Of a stretch of 14,047 bases of DNA, positions 1 to 7,317 are shown piece after piece. The translations under genes were made by a program, and so were the position numbers. The DNA is from an uncultured Pseudobdellovibrionaceae bacterium (GTDB taxonomy: Bacteria; Bdellovibrionota; Bdellovibrionia; Bdellovibrionales; Bdellovibrionaceae), in the NCBI GenBank assembly GCA_937900305.1, contig CALCCV010000652.1, positions 1 through 14,047 on the forward strand. Direction: 5' to 3'. Under the pieces are notes generated by a model that was not told the origin of the DNA, ran no database searches, and was given only the letters and a program-made list of their open reading frames with translations. Position 1 is the first letter of the stretch; every line of letters begins with the position of its first letter.

Positions 1-1969
1 ACTCTGATCCGAGAGATTGGTGGCGAACCATCAGACTCGAGGCGTTTTGCAACTTGCCCGTCGAAGAGTGTCCGATGGCTTGATTTCGCGGCCTCACCTG
101 GCCCTTGCCTATGCAAATGAGATCGTTTCCACAGGGGCGCAGATCCGAACTCCAGGCGGTTGGTCGTGGTGAGAGCGCATGGTGATAAAGGTCGCCGCGA
201 AAATAATCTTGTCGTACAAAGTCACCGAGACGAATTCCCTTCTTTGGCTTTGTTTTTTCCGCGGTTGGCCGAGCCCTCTCGCCGCTCAGGTTTGTCGAAG
301 TCTTTGGGGTCAATTTTTGTAAACTGATACTCGATTTTTTGGGAGCAAGTGAAATTTTGTACGATTTTTCCCTTTTAAATTCTCCGAGGCTGATGCCAGA
401 AAATTTTTCGCTTACGTCGTCCTCTTCGTTAACTTCATCGTCTTGACCCTGCTCGTTCGATTCGGTCTTAGCCAATGCCACCGAGGGTTTTTTTGTCAGT
501 GATATGTCACCAGAAACAGGTGATGCTAAAAGTTCATCATTCGGAACAGCGTCGCCCGCCTGAGCCTCGGTATTTAAAGTGTTTTCTGGTTTGAGAGAGT
601 TGTCGGGACTCGTCACGGTCTCAGATTCGTCCGAGGACGCCCCAGGTGCTGGAGTTGAAGCCTCAGAGCTTTTTTCGTCAGGACTTTTATCAGACGCATG
701 AGACCCATTTGCTATAATCACCTCATCGGGAACTGGCGGAGTGTCGAATAAATCCAGTTGCTGAGGCTCTTTATTTTTTTTTGTTTTGCGCGGAGTCCGT
801 TTTTTTTGTTTCCCTTTTTTCTTGGCAGGCTTCGATCCCTTGTCACCAAGATCCAACTCAAGTTGTTCATTGGCCTCGTCGCCTTTTTTGACTTCATCGG
901 GTGAGTCGGACGGTGCTGGCGTTGGCTTTTGATTGTTATCAGAGTCTTGATCAGCTGGTTTATCCGGCTGCGTTTGCTCGCTGATTTTCTTTTCGGCCTC
1001 TTCCGTCATCGCCTCTTGCTTTTTCTCTTTATCGACTCGCTCTTTGGCCTCTTCATGAGTTGCGACGGCAGGCGCAGCCAACATTTCATTGATGGCCGAT
1101 TGATTGGGTCCGACAAAGAGGCCGGGTTTTTCTTCATCCATACCAGCGTGAGAATCTTCGCCTGGTTTAGTAATGAGCTCTTTAGGATTGAGCTTCTCAA
1201 AATCAATCGGGCCATCGGTTTTTATAATTTTGGGTTTGTTCGCCTCTCGGGTTTTTTTTGCGAGCTCTTCCGCTCGCTGTTTGTTGTCCCTCGCGTTCTC
1301 GTCGGAAACCGCTTTGACATTTTCTCCGTCTTTGGTCTCCATCTGGTAACGGTACACTTTGCCGTCTTTTTTCAAAAATAAGTCGACAAAGGCTTGTTTG
1401 CATTCAAAGCGACCTTTGCTGTCTATGCTCAGACAATAAGACTTAGCAGCGATCTGGAGTGATTCAGCGACCTGTTGCCTCGACGTATCGGTGAGGGTAA
1501 AAACAATTTCGCCATCTCTCTCGTAACCAAACATCTTAAAATTTTCTTCGACCGACTTACGATGCTCTTTATCGAATAAGAGCACCCGGCCTGTGAAAGT
1601 GTAATCCCTTCCTTCTGAGGAGAGCTCGGCATCTTCAACTTTCATCGGCCCCATGTATAGAAACGAGGTTCCTTTCGGCACACGAATTTCTTCATCCGTC
1701 GTTAAATCCGGTAAAGTCGCAATGAATTCTTTGTGAGAGATGCTGGCAGGAGGTGGGCCCTCTTGCGGCAAGGGTAACGAATCTTCAGTTTTCGTATCTG
1801 TTTCTTCTTTAGCGGGAGTTGCGGCAGCCGCGACCGCGCCTTGGTCCGGCCCGATCACCCGGCGACTAGAACTGTTATCTGTGCAGCCAATTCCGAAGAG
1901 AAGGCCGCCCGCAGCTAAAGCTACGCTTCCGAAAAGCCATGCGCGAATCACCAAAGCTTTAGAAAGCAT
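1..1969 (-). CDS. Long lipoprotein-like exported protein, C-terminus cut by window edge (possible murein endopeptidase domain beginning)
   Basis: An uninterrupted minus-strand frame of 656 codons runs from an ATG at 1969 off the left edge. An AAGAGGTG ribosome site lies about 7 nt upstream of the ATG. The N-terminus is hydrophobic (residues 5-28) and ends in FGIGC, so Cys29 is a plausible but non-canonical lipidation site. Residues about 65-200 look folded, with two cysteines near 178-191. Residues about 205-570 are low-complexity, rich in Lys, Glu, Asp, Pro and Ser, with a very basic patch around 380-397; this looks like a disordered periplasmic spacer. From about residue 575 the sequence becomes ordinary again. 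Residues 629-645 (QAIGHSSTGKLQNASSL) resemble the opening of MepA-type (M74) murein endopeptidases, which commonly read xxIGxxSxGxLxxAxxL. The catalytic part would lie outside the window. The ORF and its export are well supported; the enzyme class is a weak inference. It may share a transcript with the NADAR-fold gene upstream (158-bp gap, no clear terminator). Confidence 0.8.
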   Translation of the reverse strand, partial: MLSKALVIRAWLFGSVALAAGGLLFGIGCTDNSSSRRVIGPDQGAVAAAATPAKEETDTKTEDSLPLPQEGPPPASISHKEFIATLPDLTTDEEIRVPKGTSFLYMGPMKVEDAELSSEGRDYTFTGRVLLFDKEHRKSVEENFKMFGYERDGEIVFTLTDTSRQQVAESLQIAAKSYCLSIDSKGRFECKQAFVDLFLKKDGKVYRYQMETKDGENVKAVSDENARDNKQRAEELAKKTREANKPKIIKTDGPIDFEKLNPKELITKPGEDSHAGMDEEKPGLFVGPNQSAINEMLAAPAVATHEEAKERVDKEKKQEAMTEEAEKKISEQTQPDKPADQDSDNNQKPTPAPSDSPDEVKKGDEANEQLELDLGDKGSKPAKKKGKQKKRTPRKTKKNKEPQQLDLFDTPPVPDEVIIANGSHASDKSPDEKSSEASTPAPGASSDESETVTSPDNSLKPENTLNTEAQAGDAVPNDELLASPVSGDISLTKKPSVALAKTESNEQGQDDEVNEEDDVSEKFSGISLGEFKREKSYKISLAPKKSSISLQKLTPKTSTNLSGERARPTAEKTKPKKGIRLGDFVRQDYFRGDLYHHALSPRPTAWSSDLRPCGNDLICIGKGQVRPRNQAIGHSSTGKLQNASSLMVRHQSLGSE

Positions 1970-2127
1970 CAACAGCACCTCTTACGCGTCGGATTGGGTT
2001 TCAGGAGATAAAGCCCTAGGCAGATACCTGCAGGCCAGCGGCCAACCTGAAGTGAAATGCAGGAACTCTGCCCGGGAAGAGGTTGTCTAAAACTTCGACG
2101 ACAGTCCCAAAAATGGCCTGTAAAGAC

Positions 2128-2844
2128 TTATGGCTGACTTTGGAGCTCGGTTCGCAACTCCATGTAGATATCGAAATATCTCCAGGCCGGTGGCGATGAG
2201 GGCTCTTGGTGATGATCAGGTTTCAGCACCAGAGTTCCAGTTGCCAAAAGGATCCGTCGCACTTCTGGATTTTGAGAAATTTTTTGGCGAGTTGCACGCA
2301 AAATTAAATCGTAAAAGGCCCCTTTGGATGGTTCCCGATAGATCATTTTTTGACCGAGGTAAGAGACAAAATCGATTCCCAAGGTTTGCATGGCTGTGGT
2401 ACCAAAACCCCCCGCCTCCTTGGCGGCAAAGCCTGTCATCTGGCCCACTTCGGCTCTTGTGGCTGGCCAAGTCAGAGTTGCCGTGTTGCGAGGATCGTTC
2501 GTAAGGGCGGAGTCGGGGAATTTCATCATTTGCCACAACCCCTCAAGACTCGCGTAGGTTTGCCCATCGAGCGTGATGGGTGTAGCCGCAAAATTCGAGA
2601 GAATTCCGAGTTCAGTGCGTTTGGAGACAATCACTTCGCCTTCTGCAGCGTCTTGCGGGAGAATCTCCCAAGATTCAGCCTGATCACGAGGAACTTCTTG
2701 CCACCATTCTTTCGGGTATTCAGTCGCAGCATCGGCGATGGCTTGTGTAAAAAATGAAAAAATCAGAGCCGAAGTCAAAATGACCGAAACAATTATGATC
2801 CCTGAAACATGGTAGGTTTTGAAAAAATTTTGAGTTTTATTCAT
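2128..2844 (-). CDS. Exported NADAR/YbiA-fold protein
   Basis: The product is 238 residues. ATG 2844 is chosen over the in-frame start at 2880 because GGAGGGG lies 6 nt upstream of it and because it leaves a clean N-terminal hydrophobic segment (residues 14-39) ending in an A-x-A site (IADA|A). The protein is therefore secreted to the periplasm or anchored by that segment. The body matches the NADAR (YbiA, DUF1768) pattern: LSNFAATPITLDGQTY at 82-97, then SLEGLWQMMKF at 99-109, which contains the conserved Glu101, and RRILLATGTLVL near 196-207. Known NADAR proteins are N-glycosidases acting on ADP-ribosylated guanine bases or on early riboflavin intermediates, and they are cytosolic. Here the usual C-terminal D-xx-WG motif is not obvious; PPAWRYFD around Trp221 may replace it. 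Family fair to good; substrate unknown. The exported location is the odd feature. It lies 86 bp downstream of the FliT-like gene, with a stem-loop in the gap. Confidence 0.75.
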   Translation of the reverse strand: MNKTQNFFKTYHVSGIIIVSVILTSALIFSFFTQAIADAATEYPKEWWQEVPRDQAESWEILPQDAAEGEVIVSKRTELGILSNFAATPITLDGQTYASLEGLWQMMKFPDSALTNDPRNTATLTWPATRAEVGQMTGFAAKEAGGFGTTAMQTLGIDFVSYLGQKMIYREPSKGAFYDLILRATRQKISQNPEVRRILLATGTLVLKPDHHQEPSSPPAWRYFDIYMELRTELQSQP

Positions 2845-2885
2845 GGAAAGCCCCTCCAGTTGAGTCATTCGAAAGGGCAAGCTAC

Positions 2886-2908
2886 TGGACGGTCAGGCCG
2901 ACTGTCCA
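2886..2908. repeat. Stem-loop between the FliT-like gene and the NADAR-fold gene
   Basis: TGGACGGTC and GACTGTCCA form a 9-bp stem (one G·U or mismatch, depending on strand) around a 5-nt AGGCC loop. On the minus strand, the direction of transcription, only a weak CCCTTTCG follows, so it is not a standard intrinsic terminator. It may separate the flagellar genes from the two envelope genes, or stabilise an mRNA end. Confidence 0.4.
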
Positions 2909-2930
2909 ATTCATTTTTGTGCGTTAAAAT

Positions 2931-3350
2931 CTATATTTCTTCGTCGAGACCAAGGTGGTCCAAACGGCCGCGGTATTTTCCAATTGTCTGGCGGGACTTT
3001 TTGACTTCGGTGAGATCCTTAATGACCTGATCTTTGGCCTTTTGAACCAACGATAGGATCGTCAAATCTTGCCTTAGGATTTCACGCACCAAATGATCTT
3101 TTCGACGAAGTGAGATTTTGAGGGTCTCTCGCGCATCGGCCGAAATTTGCAAATCCCGATGTAAGCGCGCGCCGATTTTTTCATCGACTTCCTGAATGAT
3201 GACCAGGAGTTTCTCGCGGGCACTGTGAAAAGCATCGAGTCCATCGAGTTGTGAATTTTCGAGAAATTTGATTTCATCATGATTGAGATTGAAAAATTTT
3301 TCGAGAAAATGATTTTTATGTTGAGCCAGTTCTAAAATTTCTTGGACCAT
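2931..3350 (-). CDS. Putative FliT/FlgN-like flagellar export chaperone
   Basis: This 139-residue, charged and almost entirely helical protein has no signal peptide or membrane segment. Length, helical content and position directly behind fliS (23 bp gap) match the FliT/FlgN class of small cytosolic chaperones. These hold the cap or hook-junction proteins for export. Supporting pattern: an N-terminal helix with FFNLNHDEIKFL (residues 19-30), then REKLLVIIQEVDEKIG (45-60), which recalls the R-x-xLL-xx-I spacing of FliT/FlgN helices, followed by a long coiled-coil-prone basic segment to residue 130. A GGAG site lies about 10 nt before the ATG. There is no diagnostic motif, so the function is inferred from context. 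Alternatives are an unrelated helical regulator or a small motility accessory protein. Confidence 0.8.
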   Translation of the reverse strand: MVQEILELAQHKNHFLEKFFNLNHDEIKFLENSQLDGLDAFHSAREKLLVIIQEVDEKIGARLHRDLQISADARETLKISLRRKDHLVREILRQDLTILSLVQKAKDQVIKDLTEVKKSRQTIGKYRGRLDHLGLDEEI

Positions 3351-3373
3351 AAGGGTGTTTCTCCGCTCTCGTT

Positions 3374-3790
3374 TTATTTGTTGGTGGGTGGGGTGGAGGG
3401 TTCGTTGCCATCGGAATCCGATTTGACTTTTTCGACGGCGACTTGCCAGCCACCGTAAAGGTTCTCTAGGATTTTGAGACCATTGCGAAAATGCAATGGA
3501 TCGTTGGAGATGTTGCCCTTGGTGTATTCGTCTAAGATGTACATATAGAGTTGCTCGAGCTGGGATGAGAGCTCGGTGGCCACTTTGTGGTCGAGGGAGT
3601 TATTTAACTCCATCACGATGTCGTAGGCGCGGCCTATGTTATAGCCTTTGTCAGCGATCTTTTTTTCCTCAGCGGCTTTGATAGCAAGCTTCGTAAATTT
3701 AATAGCTCCTTCATAGAGCATTAATAAAATCTTTTCTTTGCTCGCACTCTGCACAGATGTTGACTTGTACTTTTGGTAAGCGCTCTTCAT
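3374..3790 (-). CDS. fliS: Flagellin export chaperone FliS
   Basis: The product has 138 residues, the normal FliS size. The N-terminus MKSAYQKYKSTSVQSASKEK and the following ILLMLYEGAIKFTKLA (residues 21-36) are the FliS signature. Next come NIGRAYDIVMELNNSLDH (51-68), LYMYILDEYTKGN (81-93) and a C-terminal GGWQVAVEKV helix. FliS binds the C-terminal helices of newly made flagellin in the cytoplasm and prevents premature polymerisation before export. The last ~15 residues are a polar Ser/Thr/Pro tail. It lies downstream of fliD (127-bp gap) and upstream of the FliT-like gene in the same direction, a common flagellar arrangement. The ATG at 3790 is preceded by AGAGGGA. Confidence 0.95.
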   Translation of the reverse strand: MKSAYQKYKSTSVQSASKEKILLMLYEGAIKFTKLAIKAAEEKKIADKGYNIGRAYDIVMELNNSLDHKVATELSSQLEQLYMYILDEYTKGNISNDPLHFRNGLKILENLYGGWQVAVEKVKSDSDGNEPSTPPTNK

Positions 3791-3917
3791 TCCTACATTC
3801 CCTCTTTAGGCGGTTTGAGATTCGATCCGGATCCTGGACCGTTTCTAAGTGTTACATCTTGTAATTTTTGTTCGGTTGTCGCGTTCAAGTTCTCGAGTCT
3901 AAGTTTCAGACAAATTT

Positions 3918-5306
3918 TCATCCGCCCTGCTGTCCATCTTGTTTCAGACCTTGACTCATGCCCTGAAACGCAGCTCCTTGTGAATTCAGTTTTGACATTT
4001 TGGATTCGAGGTCGGCGAATTTTCTTCGCAGTGATTCTTCTTTTCTCACGAGCTGCCTTTCTTTGTCGTCGATTCGACGATTCGTTTGTTCAATTCGATC
4101 TGAAATTCCTTTTTTGCGATTTCCAATAGTGCCAAAAACCCCGTTGGTGAGATTTCCGATCTCACGTTTCACGGTGGGCACAAATCCGACTTTTGATCCG
4201 TCGCCACGAAAAAACGCAGCCACATCTTTGGGATTGGAATTTAAAACGCGTTGAAATTTTTCTTGAGTGAAGTTCAAAGTTCCGTTTCGATTGAATTCAA
4301 TCCCTAATTCGCTGATTCGAGCGATTCCACTTCCGGTACCGATTTGTGGGTTTAGAAGGACGCGTCTAAGGCTGCTTTCAACTGTGCGAGTGAGGCTATC
4401 TCCACCGAGTGGGCCAAGGCGATCCTTACCGCTGGCGTCTTTTTGCAATTTGCTCTGACCTTGGATAAAGCCAAGCGCACCGTTGTAGGCGTCGACAAAG
4501 GCTTTGATTTTTCCAGCTACGGCTTCGGTGTTTTCTTTCACGCTCAGGCGAATTTCCTTACCCGGGGCCGCCTGCTTTAGGTTCAATGTCACTCCGGGGA
4601 TGATGTTTTCGAGTTGGTTTTCCGAAACTTCGACTTCAAATCCATCAACTTTAATTTTTCCATTTTGCGCGGGACGGGATTGATCGAAGTACATATCTTG
4701 ATCCCCGTCGAGCATATAGACGGTTGGAAAAGACACTGTTTTCTCGTCACCGCTTTGGAGGCCGCTGACCAAGAGGCGGAATGGATTGTCTTTGTCCTTT
4801 TTATCTTCGAGAATGCTTGCGCGAACACCGGCATTTGAATTGTTGATCTGATTTACAACACCTTCGAGTGTCGAATTTTTTCCCGAGATGTAAACTTCTT
4901 TAAGACCTTGTGATGTCTCAAATTTGATGTAGCCAGTGCCCATCTGAGTGACATTTTTGTCTTTGAAGCCGTTTGAAATTGCGGCCGGCTTCTGAGCCAT
5001 TTGAATCACTTCAATCCCGTACTCGCCATTGACGACCGTATTTGGATCCACTTTGCCGTCGATGACACTCGGTTCACTTGAGTTGAGCTGGGTGTCGGTG
5101 AATCCCTTTGCCGTTGTGAGGTCGCCCAGAGATTTCCCGATGTCGTTCAACTTCGTTTCCATATCGGTGACGAGTTTCAGCGTGTCTTCGCTTTTCTTTT
5201 TCTTTTCTTCCATCTGTTTAACGGGAATGCGCTCAGCTTCCATAAGCTGATCCACAATGTTAGGAGGTAATCCTGAGGCCAGTCCGCCAAACCGAATCGC
5301 TGCCAC
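3918..5306 (-). CDS. fliD: Flagellar filament cap protein FliD (hook-associated protein 2)
   Basis: FliD forms the cap at the filament tip that folds and inserts flagellin subunits. The frame is open to a GTG at 5345. I prefer the internal GTG at 5306 (462 residues) because it gives MAAIRFGGLASGLPPNIVDQ, the conserved FliD N-terminus, and has an AAAGAG-type site 5 nt upstream; the 5345 start has no ribosome site and lies just below a hairpin. N-terminal coiled coil (about residues 20-70, MEEKKKKSEDTLKLVTDME), a central D2/D3-type region with GEYGIEVIQMAQKPAAIS, and a C-terminal FliD domain with the SGIARISELGIEFNRNGTL motif. It ends with a long coiled coil (RIEQTNRRIDDKERQLVRKE) and SKMSKLNSQGAAFQG, typical of the D0 end. 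It has no signal peptide, as expected for a type III flagellar export substrate. Confidence 0.95.
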   Translation of the reverse strand: MAAIRFGGLASGLPPNIVDQLMEAERIPVKQMEEKKKKSEDTLKLVTDMETKLNDIGKSLGDLTTAKGFTDTQLNSSEPSVIDGKVDPNTVVNGEYGIEVIQMAQKPAAISNGFKDKNVTQMGTGYIKFETSQGLKEVYISGKNSTLEGVVNQINNSNAGVRASILEDKKDKDNPFRLLVSGLQSGDEKTVSFPTVYMLDGDQDMYFDQSRPAQNGKIKVDGFEVEVSENQLENIIPGVTLNLKQAAPGKEIRLSVKENTEAVAGKIKAFVDAYNGALGFIQGQSKLQKDASGKDRLGPLGGDSLTRTVESSLRRVLLNPQIGTGSGIARISELGIEFNRNGTLNFTQEKFQRVLNSNPKDVAAFFRGDGSKVGFVPTVKREIGNLTNGVFGTIGNRKKGISDRIEQTNRRIDDKERQLVRKEESLRRKFADLESKMSKLNSQGAAFQGMSQGLKQDGQQGG

Positions 5307-5356
5307 TTCGTCTCTTTCTTTTGCGGGCGTTTTAAAAATTCGCACGTAAAATAATG

Positions 5357-5380
5357 TTCTGAGTCCATTTTGACTCAGAA
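5357..5380. repeat. Perfect 9-bp inverted repeat upstream of fliD
   Basis: TTCTGAGTC and GACTCAGAA form a perfect 9-bp stem around a 6-nt loop, between the flaG stop and the fliD start. In the direction of transcription it is followed by CATTATTTTAC, a weak T-rich tail. It could be a weak terminator or attenuator for flaG, or an operator. A TTGACA box lies a few bases upstream on the minus strand, but I see no good -10 partner. Confidence 0.45.
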
Positions 5381-5487
5381 GTTATGAAAACAGTGTGTCA
5401 ATAATTCGTCTTTGGACGTATGGCCTTTTTGTTCAGCGAGAGGCGTAGAAACCAGACCCAGATGGCGAGACAGAGGGCTAAGGCGAG

Positions 5488-5868
5488 TCAGGCCGTCTTG
5501 CGAATGAGGTGACCTTTTCGATCTTGCTCTTCCAGACTCAGGTCCCACAATTCAAGTTCAGGAATTCGTCGAATGGCGGTTCCTAAATTGTCCTTAACGA
5601 TGACAAAGCGAACTCCGCTCGCATCTGTTTCGACTTCTAAACTCCAATGGTGTTCTTTGAAATGCGAGAGGTTGCCTAGTTTTTCAAGCGAGACTGAAAA
5701 CTCAACTTCGCTCATGGGGCGTCGCTTTTTTTTCTGCTCTTCGTCGCGCGTCTGTTGCCCGTTGGCATCTCGATCATGGGAGCTATCGGACTTGATATCG
5801 CGGCCCACTTTTTCAATGACGGGAACTTGGTTAGGTAGAATGTTTGAGATCATTCCCTTGATATTCAT
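5488..5868 (-). CDS. flaG: FlaG-like flagellar protein
   Basis: This small polar protein has 126 residues from ATG 5868 (GAGAAG 7 nt upstream); an ATG at 5883 would add five residues and has a weaker site. The first ~60 residues are disordered and basic/acidic. The C-terminal half carries the FlaG domain: MSEVEFSVSLEKLGNLSHF, then LEVETDASGVRFVIVKDNLG and AIRRIPELELWDL. This corresponds to the family pattern FxVxxxxxxxVVxVxDxxxxxxIRxIP. FlaG proteins are encoded beside flagellins and fliD and influence filament length or assembly; their mechanism is not firmly known. It lies downstream of the fliC terminator and upstream of fliD. A FliA-like match (TAAAGAAA, 12 nt, ACCGATGA; 5880-5907) overlaps the upstream ATG and is too close to the gene start to trust. 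Confidence 0.82.
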   Translation of the reverse strand: MNIKGMISNILPNQVPVIEKVGRDIKSDSSHDRDANGQQTRDEEQKKKRRPMSEVEFSVSLEKLGNLSHFKEHHWSLEVETDASGVRFVIVKDNLGTAIRRIPELELWDLSLEEQDRKGHLIRKTA

Positions 5869-5935
5869 ACTCAAACTTCTCATCGGTCTTAAAATGAGAT
5901 TTCTTTACAAGTTCGAGATAAAAAGTCGAGTCGGG

Positions 5936-5971
5936 AAAAAGTACCCCAGAAAGACAGGACGTCTTTCTGGG
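5936..5971 (-). terminator. Intrinsic terminator after fliC and its structured 3' region
   Basis: CCCAGAAAGAC (5945-5955) and GTCTTTCTGGG (5961-5971) form a perfect 11-bp stem with a 5-nt loop. On the minus strand the stem is followed after 4 nt by TTTTT (5940-5936). No T-run follows on the plus strand, so it acts on minus-strand transcripts coming from fliC. Confidence 0.85.
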
Positions 5972-6206
5972 TAGGTCGGTACCGGGCGACTTGGAGGCGT
6001 CACCCTAAGAGCCTGTGAACCCCTGTTGCCAAGGGTTCGGAGCCCATTCGAAAACATCTGCCCTCTGATGAGAGCGGTGCAGACGCAGCGGAAGTCAACA
6101 CACCTCTGCCGCCGGATCTTTGACGGCGAACCGAACCGCCTGAGGGCAGAAAGGTCCAGAAAAGAGCAGAGGATTTCGCATGGGCCCCGTGAGGGGCCGC
6201 GACCTA
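5972..6206 (-). ncRNA. Candidate structured RNA between fliC and flaG (class unknown)
   Basis: This ~235-bp non-coding stretch between the fliC stop and its terminator is packed with complementary segments. A 7-bp helix joins its two ends (5972-5978 with 6200-6206). Inside are GGCCCC/GGGGCC (6183-6188 / 6193-6198), a long-range pair GCAGAGG/CCTCTGC (6166-6172 / 6103-6109), CGCCG/CGGCG (6110-6114 / 6124-6128), CATCTGC/GCAGACG with one wobble (6055-6061 / 6079-6085) enclosing CTCT/AGAG, and a perfect 9-bp hairpin 6017-6025 / 6030-6038 whose minus-strand loop is GCAA, a GNRA tetraloop. The end-joining helix directly abuts the terminator, as expected for an independent small RNA or a regulated leader. 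I do not recognise 6S, tmRNA, RNase P, SRP or a known riboswitch. It could be a long fliC 3' UTR, a small RNA, or the leader of flaG. Confidence 0.5.
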
Positions 6207-6239
6207 GGTCAGTGAGTAAAAAAATCAAATCGAAACTCA

Positions 6240-7073
6240 TTAGCCAACAAGTTTTAATGCCATCTGTGGCACTTGATTCGCTTGAGCCAAGATTGAATTT
6301 GTTGCTTGCAACAAAATCGTATTGCGCGTGTTCTCGGCCGAAGCAGCTGCCACGTCAGTATCTCGAATGCGCGAATTTGCAGCCGAAATATTTTCGTGCA
6401 TGACCAAAAGGTTGTCGTATGTGGATTGCAGACGATTTTGCAAAGCACCCAAATTGGCGCGATAACCATTCACTTGCACTTGCGCGGTATCGAGTGTTTC
6501 GAGTGCAGTTTGAGAGCCTTCTTTAGATGTAAAATCAAAACCTTCGATGCCAAGATTGGCGGCCGTCGCGTCAGCTTCTCCCGGCAAAAAGGAGATGCGA
6601 TCGTTGAAGGAGTCATTTTGAATACCAACTTGGAAGTCGAATTGTTCAGCCGAGCCATTGATCAGCTTAACTCCGCCGAAAGCTGTGGTCTGAGAAATCC
6701 TCTCGACTTCTGATTTGAGCTGTTGAACCTCTTTGTCGATGAAACCGCGTTCGCGATCGGCCACGGTGTCTGAGGCTGACTGAATCGCCAACTCTCGCAT
6801 GCGAGTCAGAATGTTGCTGATTTCGCCAAGACCACCCTCTGCCACTTGCACCATCGAGATGCCATCATTCGTATTTCGACCCGCCTGTGAATAAGATCTA
6901 ATTTGTGATTTTAAGTTTTCGCTAATCGCCAACCCAGCAGCATCATCAGAAGCTTTGTTGATTCGTGAGCCCGAAGCTAACTGCCCCATACTCGTTTGAA
7001 TCATTCGCTGAGTGCCAGTTAAAGCACGTTGAGCGGCGATAGACGTTACGTTCGTAGAAATGCGCATTCCCAT
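6240..7073 (-). CDS. fliC: Flagellin (FliC)
   Basis: The product is 277 residues from an ATG with an excellent site (TTGGAGGT, 5 nt spacer). The N-terminal D0/D1 region is canonical: MRISTNVTSIAAQRALTGTQ, then QLASGSRINKASDDAAGLAI and LTRMRELAIQSASDTV. The C-terminal D1/D0 region has RANLGALQNRLQSTYDNL and SRIRDTDVAAASAENTRNTI. The protein ends in VPQMALKLVG. Only about 100 residues separate the conserved ends, so there is no D2/D3 surface domain; short flagellins of this size are typical of Bdellovibrio, which carries several paralogues. It is exported through the flagellar apparatus (chaperone FliS, cap FliD, both encoded downstream) and polymerises into the filament. It is probably transcribed separately from flaG-fliD, since a strong terminator lies about 270 bp downstream. 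Confidence 0.97.
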   Translation of the reverse strand: MGMRISTNVTSIAAQRALTGTQRMIQTSMGQLASGSRINKASDDAAGLAISENLKSQIRSYSQAGRNTNDGISMVQVAEGGLGEISNILTRMRELAIQSASDTVADRERGFIDKEVQQLKSEVERISQTTAFGGVKLINGSAEQFDFQVGIQNDSFNDRISFLPGEADATAANLGIEGFDFTSKEGSQTALETLDTAQVQVNGYRANLGALQNRLQSTYDNLLVMHENISAANSRIRDTDVAAASAENTRNTILLQATNSILAQANQVPQMALKLVG

Positions 7074-7198
7074 GAGGGACCTCCAAGAAAGTTATGGAAT
7101 GCTGGCCGATGACCTACATCAGCCAGTAATCCGGTTTAAACACGTTGGACAAGAATCTCCTGACACAAACTTTTTGGAGGGCTCATCTGACTTCGTGA

Positions 7199-7225
7199 TT
7201 GTCACCTCACAAGAGCCAAACTTTT
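7199..7225 (-). promoter_or_regulatory. FliA (sigma-28)-like promoter candidate for fliC
   Basis: On the minus strand AAAAGTTT (7225-7218) is followed after exactly 11 nt by GGTGACAA (7206-7199). Against the general sigma-28 consensus TAAAGTTT-N11-GCCGATAA this is 7/8 and 5/8. It would give a leader of about 115 nt before the fliC ATG. A second AAAAGTTT at 7174-7167 lacks a matching -10. Flagellin genes are usually FliA-driven, which supports the idea, but the -10 match is modest. Confidence 0.35.
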
Positions 7226-7317
7226 TTGTGAATCCTCTTCGAGTCCAGTCTAGTTGAACTGTCTACACAACCTTTCGGCTAGGTTACGGGCGGCTTTAGT
7301 CGAGTCGGGGAAAACTG

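Noticed and set aside
929..1381. 150-codon plus-strand ORF rich in Phe, Leu and Arg
   Set aside because: It is the antisense shadow of the Lys/Glu-rich spacer of the minus-strand lipoprotein gene, whose frame is open for 656 codons.
5880..5907. FliA-like promoter directly before flaG
   Set aside because: Box matches are fair, but the -10 overlaps a possible start codon and would leave almost no leader before ATG 5868.
5972..6206. Identification of the structured region as 6S RNA
   Set aside because: The 3' hairpin and the end-joining helix vaguely recall 6S, but I could not find a convincing central bubble or matching 5' half, so no class is claimed.
5905..6240. 111-codon minus-strand ORF whose ATG overlaps the fliC stop (TAATG)
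   Set aside because: It reads straight through the terminator stem and all hairpins of the structured region, is rich in Arg, Cys and Pro, and resembles no protein I know; the RNA structure explains the sequence better.
6026..6403. 125-codon plus-strand ORF opposite the fliC 3' end
   Set aside because: Antisense to certain flagellin coding sequence and to the structured RNA; composition is basic and random.
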